The notes below the pieces were generated by a model that searched no databases, was not told the origin of the DNA, and worked only from the letters and a program-made list of their open reading frames with translations. A program made the translations under genes and the position numbers. Source: Anaerolineaceae bacterium (lineage in GTDB: Bacteria; Chloroflexota; Anaerolineae; Anaerolineales; Anaerolineaceae). From it: a stretch of 8,330 bases of DNA. Within the stretch, counting starts at the first letter, position 1. Each line of letters starts with the position of its first letter. The stretch is from the NCBI GenBank assembly GCA_021107195.1, contig JAIOTF010000123.1, positions 1 through 8,330 of the forward strand, read 5' to 3'. This document shows, in pieces, positions 1-4,492 of this stretch.

Positions 1-639
1 AGTGTTTTTTTTGCCGCAGACCATTTCTGTCCAGGAAGCAGGGGCATTTTGCAGTAGTGGTTCATAAGGGCTGACCACGTTGATCAAGCCAGAGAAGGCA
101 TCGCCCAGGGCGGTATCTTTGAGGGGAATATTGACCGGCACATTCATGACCACCGGAATGGTTTGGTCGACAGGGACGGTCAGGTTGAGATGGACGGGCA
201 AATTGGTCCCTGCGGGCAAGACAACGTCTGCCGGGGCGTTGTAGATGCTCAAGCCGCCGGTATTGAGTGTGACCCGGGCGCCGGGGATGAAGGTGTCCTG
301 GCTGAGGATGACGATTGTGTCGATGTCGAGGGGCAGGTCAAAACGGGCAGGCACAGTGGTGTTGATGGCGACGGTGGTTTGAATGCTGGCCTCATACATG
401 GTGGTGAAGCTGGTGTCGAGCGGCTCAACCAGTTGTTCCTGAACGACTTTGTTGATCCGAAAGAGTTGGTTGGAGAGGCTGAGGGTGATGGTAATCAAGA
501 TGGCATTGGTCAGTAAAGACAACACGCTGGCGACCGTCCAAAAGGCAGAAGGAAGTTTTTCGACGCGCACGTAGCGCCGCCGCTCAGGCTTTTTGGAGGC
601 ATCAAATTCAAATTCTGATTCAGTTTGGTAATTGGACAC
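1..639 (-). CDS. Single-pass membrane protein of unknown function, N-terminal part
   Basis: The reading frame is open from a GTG at 639-637 to the window edge (213 codons), so the C-terminus is missing. The start is set by a strong ribosome binding site, GGAGG at 652-648, eight bases upstream. Residues 1-30 are polar and rich in Arg/Lys (for example PERRRYVRVEK). About residues 33-56 form one hydrophobic segment (LPSAFWTVASVLSLLTNAI and onward), which I read as an uncleaved membrane anchor with the rest outside. The outer part alternates hydrophobic and polar residues and is rich in Val-Pro and Leu-Pro pairs: VPARFDLPLDID at 96-107, and several VPV/IPV/IPL steps at 147-173. This suggests extended beta structure. 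A single Cys lies near the visible end (residue 208). I do not recognise a named domain. I recall similar hypothetical proteins in Chloroflexota, but that is memory only. It probably has its own promoter, since it lies 287 bases behind the upstream gene. Confidence 0.8.
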   Translation of the reverse strand, partial: MSNYQTESEFEFDASKKPERRRYVRVEKLPSAFWTVASVLSLLTNAILITITLSLSNQLFRINKVVQEQLVEPLDTSFTTMYEASIQTTVAINTTVPARFDLPLDIDTIVILSQDTFIPGARVTLNTGGLSIYNAPADVVLPAGTNLPVHLNLTVPVDQTIPVVMNVPVNIPLKDTALGDAFSGLINVVSPYEPLLQNAPASWTEMVCGKKNT

Positions 640-645
640 GATTTT

Positions 646-652
646 CACCTCC
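646..652 (-). promoter_or_regulatory. Ribosome binding site deciding a GTG start
   Basis: GGAGGTG on the minus strand is a near-perfect Shine-Dalgarno. It lies eight bases (counting from GGAGG) before the GTG at 639-637. It is the reason for choosing this non-ATG start for the partial membrane protein. Confidence 0.8.
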
Positions 653-658
653 AATTTT

Positions 659-673
659 TCCGGTGCTGCCGGA
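659..673 (-). other. Small stem-loop next to a ribosome binding site
   Basis: TCCGG and CCGGA form a 5-bp stem around the 5-base loop CAGCA, followed by five A residues and the GGAGG site six bases away. If transcribed, it would sit just upstream of the initiation region of the 639-1 gene. A regulatory role is only a guess, because a 5-bp GC-rich inverted repeat can occur by chance. Confidence 0.3.
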
Positions 674-744
674 CATTATTTCGTATAGATTATTATGGCA
701 GGTGTTGCGGCTGTTCACTGGGTGCATGTTCTATGCTCATTTTG

Positions 745-753
745 AATATAGCA
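745..753 (-). promoter_or_regulatory. Possible extended -10 promoter for the 639-1 gene
   Basis: On the minus strand TGC at 753-751 is followed by TATATT at 750-745. This matches an extended -10 (TGn plus hexamer) with one mismatch from TATAAT. No good -35 hexamer lies 16-18 bases upstream, as expected only if the extended -10 compensates. Transcription would start near 738 and give a leader of roughly 100 bases. The call is weak. Confidence 0.3.
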
Positions 754-796
754 CAGTTTGACCGGCTAAGGATCAGGAAATTTAAAGAGGGTTATG

Positions 797-834
797 AGTA
801 GAGAAGGCTCTATTACGTAGCCTCATCTTCTACT
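797..834 (-). terminator. Bulged hairpin, possible terminator of the dipeptidase unit
   Basis: On the minus strand AGTAGA pairs with TCTACT, GA with TC, and AGGCT with AGCCT, giving 13 base pairs interrupted by a one-base and a two-base bulge and capped by a nine-base loop. It lies about 90 bases past the stop of the 1448-927 gene and upstream of the possible promoter at 753-745, where a terminator would be expected. The following bases are only moderately T-rich, with no run of five T, so it may instead be an mRNA-end stabiliser or a chance structure. A short CTTCC/GGAAG inverted repeat (833-844) abuts it. Confidence 0.35.
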
Positions 835-926
835 TCCGGGGAAGCGGGATTGCTATTCTGTTGCGGAAAAAGGTTGTCTAAGTGAGCTGCTTCAAGCAAC
901 GCACATCATGTAAGCAGTGGGGACTA

Positions 927-1448
927 TTATTTTTGTTCTTCGATGACGATTTTTTTCTTCGGCGGTTTGTTTTCTTTCGGTTCCCTGGGTTGGGGAATAA
1001 GCATCAGGAAGCCTATAACGATGACCAGCTCACCGATCACCACACCTGTAGCCTGCATGGGGCCAAAATAGGGAATATTAGGCAATAAGTGACTGCCGAG
1101 ACCAAAGATATCTGCCATACTTGAAAACACGGTGACCACATAGCCGGTGCTGACCAGGCGCTGACCAATTTCGGCGGCAATGGAGGGGGATTTCCCTTTC
1201 CAGACAGACATTAGGCTGATGTATCCGCCAAGACAGATCAAGGCCAGGCCGATGGTGTACACCGCGATTTGCACAAAGCCGATCACCGGGCTGCGATCAA
1301 GATCAAAGATTCCTGGTCGAGCACCCAACAGGAAGATCAAAAAACCCAGCAATGTAGTGGAAAGCCCAATGCGGACGCGCCGGCGGGAATATGCTGCCGG
1401 TTTGGTCTTTTTTGGGGCGGCGGAGGAATTATCCCCGGCGTTTGTCAT
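927..1448 (-). CDS. Small four-helix membrane protein, unknown function
   Basis: This 173-residue protein has an N-terminal tail rich in Ala, Ser and Lys/Arg (residues 1-26, with SRRRVR at 21-26). Four hydrophobic segments follow at about 27-44, 55-80, 97-120 and 130-152, the last ending at Pro152. The C-terminal tail is strongly charged, with PPKKK then EE (about 153-173). Positive charges flank both ends, so both tails probably face the cytoplasm, which fits an even number of helices. No catalytic motif, Cys pair or known domain is visible. Its ATG overlaps the stop of the dipeptidase gene by four bases (ATGA, 1448-1445), a typical sign of translational coupling; the nearest Shine-Dalgarno-like bases (AAAGGA) are about 13 bases upstream. 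It is therefore almost certainly cotranscribed with the dipeptidase, but that does not establish a shared function. Real gene: likely. Role: unknown. Confidence 0.8.
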   Translation of the reverse strand: MTNAGDNSSAAPKKTKPAAYSRRRVRIGLSTTLLGFLIFLLGARPGIFDLDRSPVIGFVQIAVYTIGLALICLGGYISLMSVWKGKSPSIAAEIGQRLVSTGYVVTVFSSMADIFGLGSHLLPNIPYFGPMQATGVVIGELVIVIGFLMLIPQPREPKENKPPKKKIVIEEQK

Positions 1449-2548
1449 GATTCGGGCAAAGTCCTTTCCAAAAAGCGCTGCCAGTTTCCATAGAAAATGG
1501 CGTTGATGTCGGTTTCGGAATAACCGTTGTCAGCCAGCAGCGGCGCCAATTGCGGCAGGTCGGCAATGGTGTCCAGTTCCAATGGTACCTCAGGCCAGCC
1601 AAAACCGCCATCGAAATCTGTGCCAATTCCCACATGGCGGGCGCTGCCAGCCATCTGGCAGATGTGGTCAATATTGGCAAAAACGTTTTGCAGGGTTACC
1701 TGATGGCGGTCAGCCTGTTTTTGCCAATCGCTGTTTAAGAATCCATTATACGGTAGCATACCGATGATACCATCCCGCTGGATCAATTGTTTAAGGGTTT
1801 CATCGCTCAACTGCCGCTGGTGAGGATCCTCTTTGATCAAGGTGCGTGCATTCGCGTGGCTCGCAATGATCGCGCCAGGGAACCGGTCGAGGGCTTGCAG
1901 GGCAGAGCGCTCGTTCATGTGGGCGATATCCAGCGGGAAGCCGATTTCGGCCATCACGTCAAGCAGCGCCCAACCCTCTTTGCTGAATTCTCCCGGCACC
2001 AGTGTGCCGCCGCAGTAGCGGCCTCCAGCCCAAACGGGACCAATAATGCGCACGCCAGCCTGCCACCATTCAAAAAGGTCATCAGGATGCTCTACTCCCT
2101 CTGCGCCTTCCATGGAAAGGAGCAGTCCCACCGGGTGGGAGGTTCGTGGATAATCTGCCGGTGTTTGCTGCCAGGGTTTGAGTACGTTCTGCAGGTCGCT
2201 TTTGGTGCGCACCCACGAGAACATGTCGCTATTTTCCTGACATAGCCGGTGGTACAGGTCAATTTGCTGCTGAATCAGGCGGCGGGCCTGCTGCATATTT
2301 TGATAAACGAGTTGTTCCCACCCGCCAGATTTGTGATCTTCCGGGACGATGAAAATTGTGGCAAAGATGAGGGCTACCTGACCGCGCTGATAATCCGGCC
2401 AGCCTAATAGTGTTTTGCCGGTCCGTTCGAAGATTTCGGGATGCTGGTCTTCAATGGTGCGGGTTTGGGCGGCGGACCGGCGATAATCACGTTGAAAAGT
2501 GAGCATGTTATACGCCAGGTCCTGATGGGCATCAATGAGTAGAGGCAT
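1445..2548 (-). CDS. Membrane-dipeptidase-family (peptidase M19) zinc dipeptidase
   Basis: This is a 367-residue metallopeptidase of the M19 (renal dipeptidase) family, in the amidohydrolase-fold group, expected to hydrolyse dipeptides, often including ones with a D-amino acid at the C-terminal side. All metal-binding positions of the family can be read: His8 and Asp10 in IDAHQDL, the bridging Glu147 in SMEGAE, His210 in DIAH, His231 in SHANAR, and the acidic Asp311 in GIGTDFDGG. The length fits bacterial members. No signal peptide or membrane anchor is present, so it should act in the cytoplasm despite the family name. I prefer the ATG at 2548 because the HxD motif normally sits within about ten residues of the start. 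An in-frame ATG at 2575 would add nine residues (MSLQTRKNP) and lies almost on the predicted transcription start. Neither has a strong Shine-Dalgarno; AGAAAG six bases before 2548 is a partial match. The stop overlaps the start of the membrane protein at 1448. Confidence 0.9.
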   Translation of the reverse strand: MPLLIDAHQDLAYNMLTFQRDYRRSAAQTRTIEDQHPEIFERTGKTLLGWPDYQRGQVALIFATIFIVPEDHKSGGWEQLVYQNMQQARRLIQQQIDLYHRLCQENSDMFSWVRTKSDLQNVLKPWQQTPADYPRTSHPVGLLLSMEGAEGVEHPDDLFEWWQAGVRIIGPVWAGGRYCGGTLVPGEFSKEGWALLDVMAEIGFPLDIAHMNERSALQALDRFPGAIIASHANARTLIKEDPHQRQLSDETLKQLIQRDGIIGMLPYNGFLNSDWQKQADRHQVTLQNVFANIDHICQMAGSARHVGIGTDFDGGFGWPEVPLELDTIADLPQLAPLLADNGYSETDINAIFYGNWQRFLERTLPES

Positions 2549-2582
2549 AGGATTCTTTCTGGTTTGCAACGACATTAACTGT

Positions 2583-2612
2583 ATTGTAAGCGGTAGAGGG
2601 GATTCCTTGCAA
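2583..2612 (-). promoter_or_regulatory. Sigma-70-type promoter for the dipeptidase unit
   Basis: On the minus strand TTGCAA (2612-2607) and TACAAT (2588-2583) are separated by 18 bases, which is a good match to the -35 and -10 consensus. Transcription should start near 2576. That would leave a leader of about 28 bases before the ATG at 2548, or essentially none before the ATG at 2575. The promoter starts 17 bases past the T run of the preceding terminator, so the gap is very compact. Confidence 0.6.
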
Positions 2613-2628
2613 GCGCTTGGCAGAAATC

Positions 2629-2659
2629 AAAAAAGAGCGCACCATGGCCGGTGCGCTCT
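2629..2659 (-). terminator. Intrinsic terminator of the S1 gene
   Basis: On the minus strand a perfect 10-bp stem, AGAGCGCACC and GGTGCGCTCT (2659-2650 and 2643-2634), encloses a six-base loop and runs directly into a tract of six T (2634-2629). This is a textbook Rho-independent terminator. It sits 47 bases past the stop codon of the S1 gene and before the dipeptidase promoter, so it separates the two transcripts. Confidence 0.92.
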
Positions 2660-2705
2660 CAGATATGTCTTGCAGTGCTTCCGCATCCGGCTTTTTAGCA
2701 GCCGG

Positions 2706-4247
2706 TTATTCTTCGGAGGTTTCTTCAGCAGCTTCTTCTTCCGCTGCGGGAGCTTCTTCTACTGTTTCTTCCTCTGCGGGAATTTCTTCAGGAGCTTCTT
2801 CTTCCACTGCGGGAGCTTCTTCTACTGTTTTTTCCTCTGCGGGAATTTCTTCAGGAGCTTTTTCTTCCTCTGCGGGAGCTTCTTCCACCGTTTCTTCCTC
2901 TGCGGGAGCTTCTTCCACCGTTTCTTCCTCTGCGGGAGCTTCTTCCACCGTTTCTTCCGCTACGGGAATTTCTTCAGGAGCTTTTTCTTCCGCTGCGGGA
3001 ACTTCTTCAACAGTTTCTTCCGCTGCGGGAGCTTCTTCTACTGTTTCTTTCTCTGAGGCGGCTTCTTCACTGCCAAGCAGGGTTTCCCAGTCTTTATCGG
3101 CAAAGGCCATCGATTCAACCCGCCGCAGGCTCAAGCCAATGCGGTGATTGAGGGGTTCAACACGAATGACGCGTAAAGCGACTTTGTCGCCTTCATGCAG
3201 AACTTCTTTGGGGTGTTCAATGCGCCGTTCGCTGACCTCGGAGATATGAATGAGACCTTCCAGGTTTTCTTCCAGTCGGGCAAAGGCGCCAAATTTGGTC
3301 AGGCGGGTGATGGTGGCTTCCACTAACTGGCCGACTTCGTATTCTTTCAGGCGCTGTGCCATGGGATCTTTTTGAAGCTGGCGAATAGAAAGGCCGATGC
3401 GTTTCCTTTCACGGTCAATGCTGATGATCTTAACTTCCACTTCTTGGCCAACTGCGAGAATCTCGCTGGGGTGCTTGATGCGTTCCCAGGCGATTTCAGA
3501 GAGGTGCACCAGGCCGTCGGCGCCGCTGATGTTGACAAATGCACCAAAGTCAGCCAGGCTGGTAACGCGACCAGTTCGCACTTCGCCTTCCGTCAGTTCA
3601 GCAATGACGCGCTCTTTGAGGCTTTCGCGCGTTTCTGAGCTGGCAGCTCGTTCTGAGAGGATCAAGCGACGGCGTTCAGGGTCAACTTCAATGACACACA
3701 CGTCAACTTCATCGCCGACCATATCAGACCAGCGTTGCTCGGGTGTGTCGCCAGTGACGTTTGCACGGCGGGAAAGGCTGATTTGTGATGCGGGGACAAA
3801 ACCACGCAGACCACTCATCGGGACGATCAAACCGCCCTTGTTGTAGCCAATTATGTTGCTGTGGAAAGATTCTTTGGACTTGAGAAGTTCCCCGGCTTCT
3901 TTCCAGCTCACAGCTTCACGTGCCCTGGTTAAAGAAAGGATGAGATTGCCGCCCTTATCTTCAGGGTTGATAACATAAACTGGAATCTTTTGGCCAACTT
4001 CGAGTGCTTCTAATTCTTCAGGTGGAATGAGGTCGAATTCTTTTCCTGCAACCACACCTTCTGACTTTGCGCCTACGCTGACTAAAATTTGACCGGCACT
4101 AACGCTGGCAATGATACCGTCTCGGATTTCCCCGCGTTTGGGAAAATCAATACCAAAACCTTCTTGTTCCAGCAATGTTGCCATGTTTTCTTCTTCTTGA
4201 ATTTCGGGCATGGCTCCCGGTTCGATTGGGGCGTCGTTCTGTTCCAT
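2706..4247 (-). CDS. rpsA: S1-domain RNA-binding protein (30S ribosomal protein S1-like) with Glu-rich tail
   Basis: This 513-residue protein has four S1 (OB-fold) domains at about 37-108, 122-199, 220-289 and 306-376. Domains 3 and 4 are the clearest, with the signature V-(x)-FGAF, GL-(V/I)-H-(L/I)-SE and a closing IGLS: for example TSLADFGAFVNI at 229-240 and TRLTKFGAFARL at 314-325. S1 proteins bind mRNA on the small ribosomal subunit and help translation initiation. E. coli S1 has six such domains; four is usual for many other bacteria. Residues 393-513 form a low-complexity tail, described separately. I place the start at 4247 (MEQNDAPIEP), with GGAGA at 4262-4258 ten bases upstream. An upstream in-frame ATG at 4394 would add 49 basic residues unlike the family, and it lies ahead of the predicted -35 box, so it is unlikely to be used. 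The gene appears to be transcribed alone, between the secA terminator and its own. Confidence 0.88.
   Translation of the reverse strand: MEQNDAPIEPGAMPEIQEEENMATLLEQEGFGIDFPKRGEIRDGIIASVSAGQILVSVGAKSEGVVAGKEFDLIPPEELEALEVGQKIPVYVINPEDKGGNLILSLTRAREAVSWKEAGELLKSKESFHSNIIGYNKGGLIVPMSGLRGFVPASQISLSRRANVTGDTPEQRWSDMVGDEVDVCVIEVDPERRRLILSERAASSETRESLKERVIAELTEGEVRTGRVTSLADFGAFVNISGADGLVHLSEIAWERIKHPSEILAVGQEVEVKIISIDRERKRIGLSIRQLQKDPMAQRLKEYEVGQLVEATITRLTKFGAFARLEENLEGLIHISEVSERRIEHPKEVLHEGDKVALRVIRVEPLNHRIGLSLRRVESMAFADKDWETLLGSEEAASEKETVEEAPAAEETVEEVPAAEEKAPEEIPVAEETVEEAPAEEETVEEAPAEEETVEEAPAEEEKAPEEIPAEEKTVEEAPAVEEEAPEEIPAEEETVEEAPAAEEEAAEETSEE
2709..3053 (-). repeat. In-frame tandem repeats coding the acidic tail of S1
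   Basis: Units of 30-33 bases repeat about eleven times and encode variants of ETVEEAPAEE, some alternating with KAPEEIPAEE. Two adjacent 30-base copies (2881-2910 and 2911-2940) are identical, and the match extends 18 bases further at 2863-2880. A larger 63-base period joins two unit types around 2745-2870. Residues 401-513 contain 51 Glu and only three Lys, with no Asp or aromatic residue. The coding strand is very purine-rich. Such repeats can gain or lose units by slippage or recombination without breaking the frame when whole units change. Confidence 0.9.
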
Positions 4248-4257
4248 CAAAATAAGT

Positions 4258-4262
4258 TCTCC
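4258..4262 (-). promoter_or_regulatory. Ribosome binding site of the S1 gene
   Basis: GGAGA lies ten bases upstream of the ATG at 4247. It supports this start over the in-frame ATG at 4394 and the ATG at 4184 (residue 22). Confidence 0.6.
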
Positions 4263-4349
4263 AGACAAGCGATGATTTGGGCACTTATCAAGTTTCTTCA
4301 ATATCTTGGCAAGTTTATGAGCTGACCTGATAGTACCCACAGATTTCCA

Positions 4350-4381
4350 ATTATAACGCATTTTTTTCTTGAATCTGTCAA
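4350..4381 (-). promoter_or_regulatory. rpsA: Promoter of the S1 gene with a 20-base spacer
   Basis: TTGACA (4381-4376) and TATAAT (4355-4350) are both exact sigma-70 consensus hexamers, but 20 bases separate them rather than the usual 16-18. The spacer contains a run of seven A. No better -10 is found at 16-18 bases. Transcription would start near 4343 and give a leader of about 95 bases before the ATG at 4247. The leader shows only weak hairpins. Confidence 0.55.
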
Positions 4382-4432
4382 GAGAGTATGCCAATTCTCA
4401 CAGTTTTCGGGTTTTTCTGTGCTTAAATAAAG

Positions 4433-4470
4433 CAAAACTCCCCCAAAATGAATATCCTCGGGGAGTTTTG
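4433..4470 (-). terminator. Probable terminator of secA
   Basis: On the minus strand CAAAACTCCCC (4470-4460... read downward) pairs perfectly with GGGGAGTTTTG (4443-4433) over 11 bases around a 16-base loop. The stem's own 3' side contains TTTT and is followed by CTTTATTT. It begins 23 bases past the secA stop codon and lies ahead of the S1 promoter. The loop is longer than in a classic terminator and the T tract is broken, so it may be leaky. Confidence 0.7.
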
Positions 4471-4492
4471 GGTGTTTCATCAGCAGTGTTGA

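Larger units (their letters stand above)
640..926. other. Non-coding gap between the membrane-protein genes
   Basis: These 287 bases have no credible gene on either strand. They hold the hairpin at 797-834, the possible extended -10 at 745-753, the small stem-loop at 659-673 and the ribosome binding site at 646-652. The part nearest the upstream gene (845-926) shows only short inverted repeats around TGCTTcAAGCA near 890-900, without a T tract. I see nothing else in it. Confidence 0.6.
4248..4492. other. Intergenic region between secA and the S1 gene
   Basis: These 245 bases hold, in transcription order, the secA terminator (4470-4433), the S1 promoter (4381-4350) and a leader of about 95 bases ending in the ribosome binding site at 4262-4258. 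The leader has small self-complementary pieces such as ACTTgatAAGT, but no recognisable riboswitch or leader peptide. Confidence 0.6.

Noticed and set aside
163..516. Plus-strand frame of 117 codons
   Set aside because: It lies opposite the well-supported minus-strand membrane-protein gene, is Gly/Asp-rich as expected of a shadow, and has no initiation signal.
758..786. Plus-strand promoter-like pair TTGACC and TTTAAA with a 17-base spacer
   Set aside because: No plus-strand gene follows; the only frame downstream (882-1088) is antisense to the membrane protein and lacks family features.
1787..2245. Plus-strand frame of 152 codons
   Set aside because: It lies opposite the dipeptidase, whose metal ligands confirm the minus-strand frame.
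2535..3147. Two overlapping plus-strand frames coding Phe/Cys-rich or Ser/Ala-rich repeats
   Set aside because: They are the reverse-complement shadow of the Glu-rich repeats in S1. The repeat period is a multiple of three, which keeps all frames open. They have no ribosome binding site and no sensible protein composition.
4248..4394. Upstream start giving a 562-residue S1 protein
   Set aside because: The added 49 residues are basic and unlike the family, and that start lies upstream of the predicted promoter, so it would not be on the transcript.
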